Source of the DNA: VRUE01 sp035997045
Lineage (GTDB): Bacteria; Actinomycetota; Thermoleophilia; Solirubrobacterales; 70-9
Reading direction: 5' to 3'
DNA length: 57,529 nucleotides
Assembly (NCBI GenBank): GCA_035997045.1
Contig: DASYIY010000020.1
Span: 1-57,529 of the forward strand
In this document: piece after piece, positions 1 through 8,295 of the stretch
Numbering within the stretch: the stretch's first letter is position 1
Layout: each line of letters opens with the position of its first letter
The notes under the pieces: generated by a model
Databases searched by the model: none
Told to the model about the DNA's origin: nothing
The model's input: the letters and a program-made list of their open reading frames with translations, nothing else
Translations under genes and position numbers: made by a program

Positions 1-40
1 ACCACTTGGGGCCGTACTCCGGGAGGTACTCCTCCTCCAT
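1..40 (-). CDS. start of a possible downstream gene, cut by the window edge
   Basis: An ATG at 38-40 on the minus strand follows directly on the stop codon of the PstS-like gene and opens a frame that runs off the window (first residues MEEEYLPEYGPKW). The purine-rich end of the PstS-like gene could serve as its ribosome binding site. Only 13 codons are visible, so neither its reality nor its function can be judged. Confidence 0.25.
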   Translation of the reverse strand, partial: MEEEYLPEYGPKW

Positions 41-874
41 CTACTTCTTCTTGGCTTTCTTGTTGAAGGCGGGGACGCCGCCGGCCTTCGCGATCACTTC
101 ACCGGCAACCGGGTCGCGACGCGCCCAGTCGATGAATTTGGTCAGCGCCGGATTTTCGACTCCCGTCGGAAGGACCAGGAAGAGGTAGCGCGAGAGCGGG
201 TACTTGAGCGGTTCGACGCTGATCTTGTTGGCCTGGCACGGGACGCCGTTGACCTTCAGCGCCTTCTGCCCCTTGCCCTGCCAGGCAAGGCCGTCGTAGC
301 CGATCGCGTTGGGGTCCTGCTTGACCGCGTTGACGACGAGGCCGTCCGCGGTCAACGCGTTGACGTTCGAGGATGGCAGTTCGTTGTTGAGCACCGCCTG
401 GAGGAAGAAGTTGTAGGTCCCTCCATTGGTGTCACGGCCGACCGGGTCGATCGTCGTGTCAAGCCCCGAGCCCGGAACCTGGGCCCAGCTGGTCAGCAGC
501 CCCCGATAGATGTCGTGGGTCTGCTGGATGCTGATGTCAGTGAGCTTGTTCTGCGGGTTGACATCGATGCAGAGCCCATCGAGGAACATCTTGATGTAGG
601 TCGTCCCGGCGTCGCTGGGTAGCGGCGTGCGGGCCTGTCCGGCGAACTGGCTGGTGCCGTTCTGAACGTCCTTGACGCCAGCGTTACCTCCGTTGGCGGT
701 GTAGACGAAGTGGACCTTTTTGTTGACCGTCTTCGTGTAGGTGCTGAAAAGCGCCTGCAGCACTGGCTGCGCGGCAACCGAGCCGGACCCGATCAGGGTC
801 ACGGCGCCGGCAGAAGCCGGAACGGCAAGCGCCACCAGGGCGATTACCGATATGGCAAGGGACTTGATTCTCAT
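41..874 (-). CDS. PstS-like periplasmic substrate-binding protein
   Basis: This 277-residue protein has a signal peptide (about residues 1-24, ending PASAGA) followed by a type II periplasmic binding fold of the PstS/phosphate-binding superfamily. The opening LIGSGSVAAQPVLQALF, the TANGGNAGVKDV stretch and the later DTNGGTYNFFLQAVL and IGYDGLAW segments match the usual oxyanion-binding layout. It would be exported and bind phosphate or a similar anion. No permease or ATPase gene for phosphate is adjacent on the visible side, so it may be an orphan or its partners may lie left of the window. The C-terminus ends in a short lysine tail. The family call is good; phosphate as the ligand is an inference. 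Confidence 0.75.
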   Translation of the reverse strand: MRIKSLAISVIALVALAVPASAGAVTLIGSGSVAAQPVLQALFSTYTKTVNKKVHFVYTANGGNAGVKDVQNGTSQFAGQARTPLPSDAGTTYIKMFLDGLCIDVNPQNKLTDISIQQTHDIYRGLLTSWAQVPGSGLDTTIDPVGRDTNGGTYNFFLQAVLNNELPSSNVNALTADGLVVNAVKQDPNAIGYDGLAWQGKGQKALKVNGVPCQANKISVEPLKYPLSRYLFLVLPTGVENPALTKFIDWARRDPVAGEVIAKAGGVPAFNKKAKKK

Positions 875-910
875 CTCGACTGTGCTTCCTTTCCTGCCGG
901 GTACCGAAGT

Positions 911-927
911 TTCTTGATTGGCTTACT
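911..927 (-). promoter_or_regulatory. conserved 17-bp box upstream of the PstS-like gene
   Basis: Read on the minus strand this is AGTAAGCCAATCAAGAA, about 37 bases upstream of the start codon. The same box, with 14 of 17 bases identical, lies 33 bases upstream of the sulfate-binding protein gene at 7610-7626. A shared position before two binding-protein genes suggests a regulator site or a promoter element. No known consensus was recognised. Confidence 0.4.
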
Positions 928-1032
928 CGACATGACCCTACCAGCTTCTGTACTTTATTGACCTCTTTACTAAGAAAGGCTCACCCGGCGGCCCTGGAGG
1001 CCACTCCGGCGGCCCTGAATACGGAGGTTCCA

Positions 1033-1716
1033 TTGCTCAGAAGAAGACTCCCCACGCCCCGCGCTATCACCGCGGTAGCGCTGGCAGCGGTGCTGGCCGC
1101 GGCGGTCGCTGTGACGCCGTCGTTCGCCGGCTCGTCGATCGCCGGGTCCTTCATCACCAAGAAGGCAGCAGGTCAGATCTACGTGACCAACAAGAAAGCG
1201 TCAACGCTCTACCTGAAGAAAAAAGCCGCGAACAATACGTTCGTGACAAAAGCCGACGCGCCGCTGTCTCCGGTCGTCGGGATCGCGGCCGGCACTGCGC
1301 CCTACGGACCGAGCGGAGCGACGACAGCGGGGTACATCCCGACCGCCTTCACCTCGTTCGCGACCCCGGGCACAGCCAAGGCAGTGATCACGTTCTCCGG
1401 TAGCGCGACCTGCGTCGCGGCGAAACCGACGATCGAACTCGCCTGCCCGATCCAGATCCTGGTCGACGGCCAGACGACCGGCAAAGTCAACTTTGCCCCG
1501 GCGACAGCCACTGCGCCGGCGCCGGCCGCGCTCACCTACACGGTGATGCAGACCACGGTCCTGCAGAAGGGCGGCCACACCGTCGCGATCCAGTACGCGG
1601 GCGCGAAAAACGTGGTCTTCACTCTGAAGAATTGGAACCTGGCGGTCCAGGCCTACCCGGAACGCCCCGAAGAACTGCCGACCGAAACCACCAGCACCGC
1701 AAAAGCGGGCAAATAG
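1033..1716 (+). CDS. secreted protein of unknown function
   Basis: The start is placed at TTG 1033 because GGAGG (1023-1027) sits five bases before it and the protein then opens directly with a basic signal peptide (RRRLPTPRAITAVALAAVLAA, cleavage near residue 33). An upstream TTG at 958 in the same frame has no ribosome binding site. The mature protein, about 195 residues, begins with repeated short units (ITKKAAGQIYVTNKKASTLYLKKKA) and continues as a probable beta-rich domain with one Cys pair (CVAAKPTIELAC). It ends with a Glu/Thr-rich tail. This style is common in secreted proteins of Solirubrobacterales. No function is recognised. Confidence 0.7.
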   Translation: MLRRRLPTPRAITAVALAAVLAAAVAVTPSFAGSSIAGSFITKKAAGQIYVTNKKASTLYLKKKAANNTFVTKADAPLSPVVGIAAGTAPYGPSGATTAGYIPTAFTSFATPGTAKAVITFSGSATCVAAKPTIELACPIQILVDGQTTGKVNFAPATATAPAPAALTYTVMQTTVLQKGGHTVAIQYAGAKNVVFTLKNWNLAVQAYPERPEELPTETTSTAKAGK

Positions 1717-1724
1717 CAACACCG

Positions 1725-1752
1725 CCCCCACTGCGCCGCGGCGCAGTGGGGG
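1725..1752 (+). terminator. strong hairpin after the secreted-protein gene
   Basis: Thirteen bases (1725-1737, CCCCCACTGCGCC) pair perfectly with 1740-1752, separated by only two bases. It begins nine bases after the stop codon of the plus gene and lies just beyond the 3' end of the minus gene at 1763. It could therefore terminate transcription in both directions. No U-tract follows, as is usual in high-GC actinobacteria. Confidence 0.7.
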
Positions 1753-1762
1753 CTCGGGTGGC

Positions 1763-1996
1763 TTAGTGCCCGCGGAGTTGGAAACGACCGGGGCGCTGCA
1801 GGGGCTCGCCGAGGATCAGGCGGGCCCGGTAGTGGAGAGCTTCAAACGTCTGGGTGTCGAGCTCGTCGACGCTGTGCTCACGTCCTGGCTGGGTGGCGCT
1901 GGCTTCGACCGGCCCTCCTCCTGAGGGTCCTTGGCGAAGAACGCCATTCAGCCTGCCGCGCGAGACGAACGTTGTGTGGGGGGGTGGGCCGCTCAC
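1763..1996 (-). CDS. small hypothetical protein (77 aa)
   Basis: The start is placed at GTG 1996 because AAGGAG lies a few bases upstream on the minus strand; an ATG 30 bases earlier (2026) keeps the frame but has no binding site. The protein has a basic N-terminal half and a more ordered end (DELDTQTFEALHYRARLILGEPLQ) with no membrane segment. It is flanked by a bidirectional hairpin and a divergent promoter region, which supports a separate transcription unit. No family is recognised; an artefact of GC-rich sequence cannot be excluded. Confidence 0.4.
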   Translation of the reverse strand: MSGPPPHTTFVSRGRLNGVLRQGPSGGGPVEASATQPGREHSVDELDTQTFEALHYRARLILGEPLQRPGRFQLRGH

Positions 1997-2014
1997 CGGA
2001 TCTCCTTTCCTGCG

Positions 2015-2024
2015 TTTATTGACC
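2015..2024 (+). promoter_or_regulatory. TTTATTGACC box upstream of the PhoD-like gene
   Basis: The identical ten bases occur at 954-963, upstream of the secreted-protein gene at 1033. Here the box lies 57 bases before the PhoD-like start. It contains a TTGACC that could act as a -35 element, but no convincing -10 was found at the usual spacing in either copy. It may instead be a regulator site. Confidence 0.3.
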
Positions 2025-2081
2025 ATCTAAGTCAACATTAGCATCCCGTGTGCGGGATGGCGATCTGGGTAGGACGAATGG

Positions 2082-3725
2082 ATGGCAAAGCTCGTCCTCG
2101 GCCCCTTGCTCCGCTACGTCTCCGAAACCGAGGCGACGGTCTGGGTCGAGACCAGTGAGTCCTGTGAGGTCGGCATCCTCGGCCGCCACGAGCCGACCTT
2201 TTCGGTCGCGGGGCGCCACTACGCGCTGGTCCGGATCGAAGGCCTCGAGCCGGGCGGCTTCTACGAGTACGAGGTCGACCTCGACGGCGAGCGCCGCTGG
2301 CCGGAACCCGACCGCGACCTCCCGCCGAGCGCGATCCGCACCTTCTCCCCCGGCAAGGCGCTCGACATCTGCTTCGGCTCCTGCCGGGTGGCGGTACCGC
2401 ACGAGCCGCCCTACACCCAGACCAAAGACGAAGACCCAGATGGCTTCGAGCTGGACGCCCTGCACGTGCTGGCGACCCAGATGGCCCGTCAGGAGCGCAG
2501 CGAGTGGCCGGAGCTGCTCTTCCTGATCGGCGACCAGATCTACGTCGACGAGGGCTCACCGCGGACCCGGGAGAAGATCCGCGCCCGCCGTGACGTCAGC
2601 CAACCGCCCGGCGAGGAGGTGGTCGACTTCGAGGAGTACAGCTGGCTCTACGAAGAGAGCTGGAGCGACCCGATGATTCGCTGGCTCTTCTCGACCGTCT
2701 CGATCTCGATGGCCTGGGACGACCACGACATGAGCGACGACTGGAACATCTCGCGCTCCTGGCACGAGGAGATGGACCGCAAGCCGTGGTGGCAGGAGCG
2801 CGCCGTCGATGGAATCGCCAGCTACTGGATCTACCAGCACCTCGGCAACCTCTCCCCGCGCGCACTCGACGACAACGAGCTTTACGGAAAAGTGAGGGGA
2901 AATCGGGATGCCACCGGCATCATGCGTGGCTGGGCCAAGGAGATCGACACCACGGCGGCGGGCACGCGGTGGAGCTTTTGCCGCGACGTCGGCGGAGTGC
3001 GGACGATCTTCATGGACGCGCGGGCCGCCCGGGTGCTCACCAGGGAGCGCCGCTCGATGTTCGACGACCAGGTCTGGGACTGGATCGTCGACCACGCCAG
3101 TGGAGACTTCGACCACCTCATCCTCGCCACCACCGTCCCCTACCTCCTCTCCCCCGGCTTCCACTACCTCGAGGCCTGGAACGAGCGACTGTGCGACGGC
3201 GCCTGGGGTGACCTGGTCGGGCGCGGCAGCGAGCAGTTGCGCCGCGCCGTCGACTTCGACCACTGGGCGGCCTTCCAGTTCTCCTTCCAGCGGCTGCGCG
3301 AGCTGCTCGAAGAGGTCGGCTCCGGCCGCCGCGGCAAGCCGCCGGCCTCGATCGTCCTGCTCTCGGGCGACGTCCACCACGCCTACCTCTGCGACATCGC
3401 CTTCAAACCCGACGCCGAGATCAAGAGCGCCGTCTACCAGGCGGTCTGCTCGCCCTACCGCAACCCGCTCGAGGCGCGCGAGCGCAGGGTCGTGCGCAGC
3501 GGCTTCTCCCCCGCCTTCGCCAAAGTCGCTCGCGGGCTCGCTCACCTCGCGGGCGCCCCCGACCCTGGCATCCGCTGGCGAGCGCTCGAGGGCCCGTACT
3601 TCGACAACCAGGTCGGCACCCTTCACCTCGACGGCCGGACCGCGACCGCGCGACTCGACAAGACCGTCGCCAGCGAGGAAGATGAGCGAAAGCTCGAGAA
3701 GACGTTCGAGCGTCGTCTGGTCTAG
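2082..3725 (+). CDS. PhoD-like phosphatase/phosphodiesterase
   Basis: This 547-residue protein fits the PhoD-like metallophosphatase family. A short N-terminal beta domain (residues 1-90) is followed by the phosphatase domain. Visible metal-site motifs are DICFGSCR, LFLIGDQIYVDEG, the family hallmark WDDHDMSDDWN, and LLSGDVHHAYL. There is no signal peptide or Tat motif, unlike classical secreted PhoD, so this version probably acts in the cytoplasm. Related cytoplasmic members are poorly characterised. Start: an ATG at 2078 is out of frame, and 2082 gives the expected beginning of the domain. Its proximity to a PstS-like gene hints at phosphate scavenging, but the two are not in one operon. 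Confidence 0.85.
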   Translation: MAKLVLGPLLRYVSETEATVWVETSESCEVGILGRHEPTFSVAGRHYALVRIEGLEPGGFYEYEVDLDGERRWPEPDRDLPPSAIRTFSPGKALDICFGSCRVAVPHEPPYTQTKDEDPDGFELDALHVLATQMARQERSEWPELLFLIGDQIYVDEGSPRTREKIRARRDVSQPPGEEVVDFEEYSWLYEESWSDPMIRWLFSTVSISMAWDDHDMSDDWNISRSWHEEMDRKPWWQERAVDGIASYWIYQHLGNLSPRALDDNELYGKVRGNRDATGIMRGWAKEIDTTAAGTRWSFCRDVGGVRTIFMDARAARVLTRERRSMFDDQVWDWIVDHASGDFDHLILATTVPYLLSPGFHYLEAWNERLCDGAWGDLVGRGSEQLRRAVDFDHWAAFQFSFQRLRELLEEVGSGRRGKPPASIVLLSGDVHHAYLCDIAFKPDAEIKSAVYQAVCSPYRNPLEARERRVVRSGFSPAFAKVARGLAHLAGAPDPGIRWRALEGPYFDNQVGTLHLDGRTATARLDKTVASEEDERKLEKTFERRLV

Positions 3726-3733
3726 CGGCGGTT

Positions 3734-3770
3734 GGGGCGGGGCGCCACCCGGCAAAGCGCACCCCGCCCC
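3734..3770. terminator. bidirectional hairpin between convergent genes
   Basis: GGGGCGGGG at 3734-3742 pairs with CCCCGCCCC at 3762-3770. The hairpin fills the short gap between the plus PhoD-like gene (ends 3725) and the minus cysA gene (ends 3779), and so can serve both. Confidence 0.6.
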
Positions 3771-3778
3771 TCGCCTCT

Positions 3779-4819
3779 TCAGACGGCTGCAGATACCTCT
3801 GCGTCACCGCCATCCTGATTGCCACGGGGAGTCGAGGCCCCGTGGCCGTCGGATGACGCGACATCACCGTTGAAGCTCTTTATCTGGCCCGGGCGCAGGT
3901 AGACGATCTGGCCCTGGCGCAACTCCAGCTTCTGCAGTTCGGCACGGGTCAGCTGCGCCCAGACCTCGGTGCCGTCGCCGAGCACGAACTCGACCCGGAT
4001 CTCGAAGCCGAGGGCGACGATGCGCTGCACCATCGCCTCCTCGGCGCCCTCGTCACGGTCGAGCGCGACGGACATGTCGTGCGGCCGCACGTAGCTCTCG
4101 CCGAGCCGGTTGACCTCGCCGACGAAGCTCATCACGAACTCGGTCGCGGGCTGCTCGTAGAGCTCATTTGCTGTGCCGGACTGTTCGACCCGGCCCTCGT
4201 TCATCACCACCAGCTGACCGGCGACGTCCATCGCCTCCTCCTGGTCGTGGGTGACGAAGATCGTCGTCACGTGCATCTCGTCGTGGAGATTGCGCAGCCA
4301 GGCGCGCAGGTCCTTTCGCACCTTGGCGTCGAGTGCCCCGAACGGCTCGTCGAGCAGCAGCACCTGCGGCTGAACGGCAAGCGCCCGGGCCAAAGCCATG
4401 CGCTGGCGCTGGCCACCGGATAGCTGGGACGGGTAGCGACCCGCCAGCCCGTCGAGCTGGACCAGGCGCAGCAGCTCGTGCACCCGCTCCTCGACCTGCG
4501 GCTTCTTCCACTTGCGGATCTTCAACCCGAAGCCGACGTTCTCGTAGACGGTCATGTGCTTGAAGGCGGCGTAGTGCTGGAAGACGAAACCCACCTCGCG
4601 CTTTTGCACCGGCTTACTGGAGACGTCCTCGTCGTCAATCACGACACGGCCGCCGTCGAGCGTCTCGAGCCCGGCGATTGCCCGCAGCAGGGTCGACTTG
4701 CCGCTGCCGCTCGGACCAAGCAGGGCGGTCAGCGATCCATCCGGGACCTGGATCGATACGTCTTGAAGCGCCTGAAAGTCACCGAAGCGCTTCGATGCTC
4801 CCTCGACTGTGATTCCCAT
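3779..4819 (-). CDS. cysA: sulfate/thiosulfate import ATP-binding protein
   Basis: This is the ATPase of the sulfate ABC importer, 346 residues. Walker A is GPSGSGKST (35-43), the Q-loop Gln is near 81, the signature is LSGGQ (133-137) and Walker B is LLLDEP (154-159). The C-terminal part (about 235-320) carries the TOBE-like regulatory domain, with SYVRPHDMSVAL typical of CysA. The start is ATG 4819, which overlaps the cysW stop by one base; the open frame continues upstream into cysW but is not translated as such. The last 25 residues are a Ser/Gly/Asp-rich tail beyond the usual end. It is the last gene of the sbp-cysT-cysW-cysA operon. Confidence 0.93.
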   Translation of the reverse strand: MGITVEGASKRFGDFQALQDVSIQVPDGSLTALLGPSGSGKSTLLRAIAGLETLDGGRVVIDDEDVSSKPVQKREVGFVFQHYAAFKHMTVYENVGFGLKIRKWKKPQVEERVHELLRLVQLDGLAGRYPSQLSGGQRQRMALARALAVQPQVLLLDEPFGALDAKVRKDLRAWLRNLHDEMHVTTIFVTHDQEEAMDVAGQLVVMNEGRVEQSGTANELYEQPATEFVMSFVGEVNRLGESYVRPHDMSVALDRDEGAEEAMVQRIVALGFEIRVEFVLGDGTEVWAQLTRAELQKLELRQGQIVYLRPGQIKSFNGDVASSDGHGASTPRGNQDGGDAEVSAAV

Positions 4820-5628
4820 CAGGCGTCCTCCTTTCTCTTGAGCAGGTTCATTGCCAGAAGGGTGGAGAGGGCCAGGATTGCGAGCACGATCGAGGCGCCG
4901 TAGGCACCTGGCAGGTTGAAGTTCTCGAACTGCTTCTCGACGAAGAGGGGCAGCGTCTGCGTCTGCCCCGATATCGAGCCGGAGACGATCGTTACCGCGC
5001 CGAACTCGCCGAGCACGCGTGCGGTGGTCAGCACGACCCCGTAGGCGACACCCCAGCGGATCGCCGGCAGGGTGATGCGCCAGAAGGTCTGCCAGGCGTT
5101 GGCGCCGAGGGTCGAGGCCGCCTGCTCCTGATCGGTGCCAATCTCCTGCAGCACCGGCACCGTCTCGCGGACCACGAAGGGCAGCGAGACGAAGACGCAA
5201 GCGAGGACGATTCCCGGCACTGAGAAGAGCACCTTGATCCCGGCTTCGGCGAGCGTCGGGCCAAGCCAGCCATCGGTCCCGTAGAGGAGGAAAAGGGAAA
5301 GGCCGATCACGATCGGTGAGATCGCGAAGGGGAGGTTGATGATCGCGTCGATCACCGCATTCCCCTTCCATTTGTGGCGAACCAGGAGCAGCGCACAGCC
5401 GATCCCGAAGACCGTGTTGAGCGGAACCGCGATCGCAACCGTAAGCAGGGTCAGCTTCAGCGCGTGCAGGCCGTCGGGCGAGGTAATCGCTTCGATCGGC
5501 GGCGCCAGCCCGTGCTCGAAGGTCTTGTAGAAGATCATCACCAGCGGCGCCAGCAGGAGCAGCGTCAGATAGCCGAGCCCGAGCACCCGGAGCCCCCAGC
5601 GGCTGGTGCTGGAATTAGTGGTCCTCAT
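4819..5628 (-). CDS. cysW: sulfate ABC transporter permease, CysW subunit
   Basis: This 269-residue integral membrane protein has six predicted TM segments and the permease coupling motif EQAASTLGANAWQTFWRITLPAI (EAA loop, about residues 170-190). The sequence INLPFAISPIVIGLSLFLLYG is typical of CysW. With CysT it forms the membrane channel for sulfate. It overlaps the 3' end of cysT by 14 bases and its stop overlaps the cysA start, so translation is probably coupled along the operon. Confidence 0.92.
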   Translation of the reverse strand: MRTTNSSTSRWGLRVLGLGYLTLLLLAPLVMIFYKTFEHGLAPPIEAITSPDGLHALKLTLLTVAIAVPLNTVFGIGCALLLVRHKWKGNAVIDAIINLPFAISPIVIGLSLFLLYGTDGWLGPTLAEAGIKVLFSVPGIVLACVFVSLPFVVRETVPVLQEIGTDQEQAASTLGANAWQTFWRITLPAIRWGVAYGVVLTTARVLGEFGAVTIVSGSISGQTQTLPLFVEKQFENFNLPGAYGASIVLAILALSTLLAMNLLKRKEDA

Positions 5629-6523
5629 CGGGGTCCTTCTTCACGGTGAAGTCCTCGCCGCTCATCGGCATCACGGTCAGACCGCCGCCGCTGCTTCTTT
5701 CGTGGCGGCTACCCCAGCGCTGGATCAGGGTCACCGCCGCCAGCAGCAGCAGCGAAGCGGCGAGGAGGACAACGGAGACCGCGGAGGCGCCGACGTTGTT
5801 GCCGGACTCGATCTGCTGACGGATGAAGATCGAGGAGACCATGGTCTGCGGCAGCCCGCCGGCGAAGAGCAGGACCGAGCCGAACTCACCAAGCGCGCGG
5901 GCGAAAGCGAGCGCGACGCCGGCGGCGAGACCGGGCAGCAGATTGGGGAAGATGATGCGGCGGAAGATCGTGAAGCCACCGGCTCCAAGCGACGCAGCTG
6001 CCGCCTCCATCTCGCGGTCCATCTCAAGCAGCAGCGGCTGCACCGCCCTGACGACGAAGGGCAGGGTGACAAAGAGGAGGGCGACTACCACTGCGACCCG
6101 GGTTGCGGCGAGATGGATGCCGACCGGGCTGTCGTTGCCGTAGAGCGCCAGCAGGGTGAGACTGGCGACGATCGTCGGCAGGGCAAACGGCAAGTCGATC
6201 ACCGCATTGACAGCTGCCTTGCCGGGGAATTCATCGCGGACGAGGATCCAGGCGATGATCGTGCCGAAGATCGCGTTGATCACGACCACGATCAGCGAGC
6301 AGATCACGGTCAGCTTCAGTGACGAAACCGCGAGCGGCGAGGTGACCGCTTCCCAGAAGGTGCCGATCCCGCCTTCCAGCGACTGGCTGACGACCGCGGC
6401 TAGCGGCAACAGGACGATCAGGCTCAGATAGAGCACGACCGTCCCCCGGCCGAGGCCGGCGCCGACCCCGGGCAGGCGGAAGCCCGCCCGGGGTGCTGAG
6501 GCTGTTGCCGAGTGCGCCTCCAT
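5615..6523 (-). CDS. cysT: sulfate ABC transporter permease, CysT subunit
   Basis: This 302-residue permease has six TM segments and an EAA loop (MEAAAASLGAGGFTIFRRIIFPNLLPG). The segment INAIFGTIIAWILVRDEFPGK and the INxVIDLPFALPTIVA-like stretch are characteristic of CysT (CysU). The N-terminal 25 residues are a short cytoplasmic Ala/Ser-rich extension. It pairs with CysW. The gene starts three bases after the sbp stop codon, which supports a single mRNA. Confidence 0.92.
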   Translation of the reverse strand: MEAHSATASAPRAGFRLPGVGAGLGRGTVVLYLSLIVLLPLAAVVSQSLEGGIGTFWEAVTSPLAVSSLKLTVICSLIVVVINAIFGTIIAWILVRDEFPGKAAVNAVIDLPFALPTIVASLTLLALYGNDSPVGIHLAATRVAVVVALLFVTLPFVVRAVQPLLLEMDREMEAAAASLGAGGFTIFRRIIFPNLLPGLAAGVALAFARALGEFGSVLLFAGGLPQTMVSSIFIRQQIESGNNVGASAVSVVLLAASLLLLAAVTLIQRWGSRHERSSGGGLTVMPMSGEDFTVKKDPDEDH

Positions 6524-6526
6524 CGC

Positions 6527-7576
6527 TCAGCCCGAGGTGGACACTCCGAGTTCGCTCTCGATCTTCGCCACCGAACCGGCTTCGGAGTCAAAGAATTCTT
6601 CGTTGACTTTGCTCCAGCCGCCGAACTGGCTGATCTTGAACAGGTCCTTTGGAGTCGGGAACTGTTTCGCGTCGACCAGCTTCGGGTTGACCGGGCGGTA
6701 GCCGCTTTCGGCCCAGATTTCCTGGCCTTCGTTCGACCAGAGGAACTTGAGGAAATCTTCCGCGGCGGGCTCCGGAGCGCTTTCGGTGACCGCGATCGGG
6801 GTTTCGATCTGGATCGTCGAGGAAGGGACGATGTATTCGACTTCTTCGCCTTCCTTTTCGGCCTTGATCGCCTCGTTCTCGTAGCTGAGCAGCACGTCGC
6901 CCTCGCCCTGGGTGAAGGCGGCAAGTGCATCGCCGCCGCTGCCCGGCTGCGCCTTGGTCTTTTCGAGCAACGTCTTGACCGCTTCCAGCGCCTGTTCGGG
7001 CGACTTGCCCTCGTTGATCGCGGTGCCGTAGACGGCCATGATGTTCCAGCGGGCGGAGCCGGAGCTGAATGGGTTCGGGGTGACGATGCCGACGTCTTTG
7101 GTCTGCAGGTCGTCGAAGGAATGAATCCCCTTCGGGTTGCCCTTGCGGACCACCAAGACGACGACGGAGTCCGTTGCGATGCCGCCGTAAGGCTGTTTTT
7201 CCCAGTCTTTGGAGACGAGTTCTCCTTCTTCCACCAGGCGTTCGATGTCGCCGGCCTGGGAGAAGTGGACAACGGAAGCCGGCTGGCCGGCGACGACCGC
7301 GCGGCTCTGGTCGCCGGAGGCGCCGAACGAGTTGCTGAAGCTGATGCCCTTGCCCGCGGAGGTCTTTTCGAATGCCGGCTCCAGGTCTTCCTGGTAGACG
7401 GATTCGGGAGTGGAGTAGCCGACCACGTCGAGCTTGCCCCCGCCCGATGAGCTCGAGCTCGAGCCAGAGCTACTGCCACAACCAGCGACGAGCACTGCGA
7501 TCAGCAGCGCGAAAAGAGCGGCCACGGGGGCCGCGTTAACGCCTCGCCGCCGGGTTACTTTGCGAGCGTTCCGCAT
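6527..7576 (-). CDS. sbp: sulfate/thiosulfate-binding lipoprotein
   Basis: This 349-residue protein is the substrate-binding component of the importer. The N-terminus is basic, followed by a hydrophobic stretch and a lipobox (LVAGC near residue 33), so it is anchored to the outer face of the membrane. A Ser/Gly linker (SSSGSSSSSSGGG) leads into the sulfate-binding fold, with VVGYSTPESVYQEDLEPAF, NSFGASGDQSRAVVAGQPA and NPFSSGSARWNIMAVYG matching the Sbp/CysP family. AGGAAGG a few bases before the ATG is the ribosome binding site. It is the first gene of the operon, so the operon promoter should lie in 7577-7690. Confidence 0.92.
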   Translation of the reverse strand: MRNARKVTRRRGVNAAPVAALFALLIAVLVAGCGSSSGSSSSSSGGGKLDVVGYSTPESVYQEDLEPAFEKTSAGKGISFSNSFGASGDQSRAVVAGQPASVVHFSQAGDIERLVEEGELVSKDWEKQPYGGIATDSVVVLVVRKGNPKGIHSFDDLQTKDVGIVTPNPFSSGSARWNIMAVYGTAINEGKSPEQALEAVKTLLEKTKAQPGSGGDALAAFTQGEGDVLLSYENEAIKAEKEGEEVEYIVPSSTIQIETPIAVTESAPEPAAEDFLKFLWSNEGQEIWAESGYRPVNPKLVDAKQFPTPKDLFKISQFGGWSKVNEEFFDSEAGSVAKIESELGVSTSG

Positions 7577-7609
7577 AAACGGATTCCTTCCTATGTTGAC
7601 TAACTTGCT

Positions 7610-7626
7610 TTTTTGACTGACTTACT
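7610..7626 (-). promoter_or_regulatory. conserved 17-bp box upstream of sbp
   Basis: The minus strand reads AGTAAGTCAGTCAAAAA, matching the box at 911-927 before the PstS-like gene at 14 of 17 positions. A shorter, related AGTTAGTCAA lies immediately downstream, so the region may hold a tandem pair of sites. A sulfur- or anion-responsive regulator is possible but not shown. Confidence 0.4.
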
Positions 7627-7692
7627 TCTAAAAGTGAGCCCGGCAAGGTAGCACATTGTCGATCCGAAAAGTCGAAAAGCCTCCCCGGGACC

Positions 7693-7737
7693 TGCGGTCG
7701 CACTTCCTTCCGCTATCCGGCAACAACTACGACCGCA
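7693..7737. repeat. palindromic repeat, copy A
   Basis: The arms TGCGGTCG (7693-7700) and CGACCGCA (7730-7737) enclose an AT-richer core (CCGCTATCCGG). The same architecture occurs at 14295-14335 and 14365-14409. This copy lies just past the stop codon of the USP gene, at the 3' end of the kdp block, and could act as terminator or mRNA 3' end. It is the most diverged of the three copies. Confidence 0.65.
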
Positions 7738-7743
7738 CGGGAT

Positions 7744-8295
7744 CTAAGCCAGCGATGCCGTGACGCGGGCCTCGTCGCTCGGCCCGGGGCGCAGAATCAG
7801 GACCTCGGCCGGAGCCTTGTCGAGCAGCCAGACCAGGTCGTCGCCGGAGAAGCCGGCTGCCCCGGTCGCGGTCGCCGAGACGACAACGCGGTCGAAGGTC
7901 TCGCGCTCGAGCAGCCGGGCCAAAGCATGGCGGGAGGTGCGCCCGCGCTCGATCCGCGAGTCGACCGGCACCCCCTGCGCGACGGCCCGCTGCTCGATCG
8001 CCTCCAGCATCGGCATCGCCTTCGCCGCCTCGGCGGGGATCGCGCAATCCAGCGGCAGCTGCTTGGGGACCGCCGCCAGGTAGGCCGGCATCAGCGTCCC
8101 GCCCTCGGCACGCGCCAAGCGCAACGCCGCGTCCACCGCTCGCCGCGAGATCTCGGTGCCGGTGAAGGGCAACAGGATGCGGCGCACGTCTTCGGGTCGC
8201 TCCGAGCGCTTGCCCTGCCAGCGCGAGCTGGCGATCAGGTAGCCGCCGAAGAGGCCGAGCAGAAGGGCAAAGCCGACGAGGAAGTGCTCGATCAC
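7744..8295 (-). CDS. membrane-anchored universal stress protein
   Basis: This 183-residue protein has one N-terminal TM segment (about residues 5-23, FLVGFALLLGLFGGYLIAS) and then a single UspA domain from about residue 38 (RRILLPFTGTEISRRAVDAALRLA) to 172. The family's nucleotide-binding motif is only partly kept (GAAGFSGDDLVWLL replaces the usual G-x2-G-x9-G-S). The start is GTG 8295, overlapping the stop of the KdpD sensor gene. That coupling at the end of the kdp operon suggests a role in potassium or turgor sensing next to the membrane. The domain is clear; the role is inferred. Confidence 0.8.
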   Translation of the reverse strand: MIEHFLVGFALLLGLFGGYLIASSRWQGKRSERPEDVRRILLPFTGTEISRRAVDAALRLARAEGGTLMPAYLAAVPKQLPLDCAIPAEAAKAMPMLEAIEQRAVAQGVPVDSRIERGRTSRHALARLLERETFDRVVVSATATGAAGFSGDDLVWLLDKAPAEVLILRPGPSDEARVTASLA

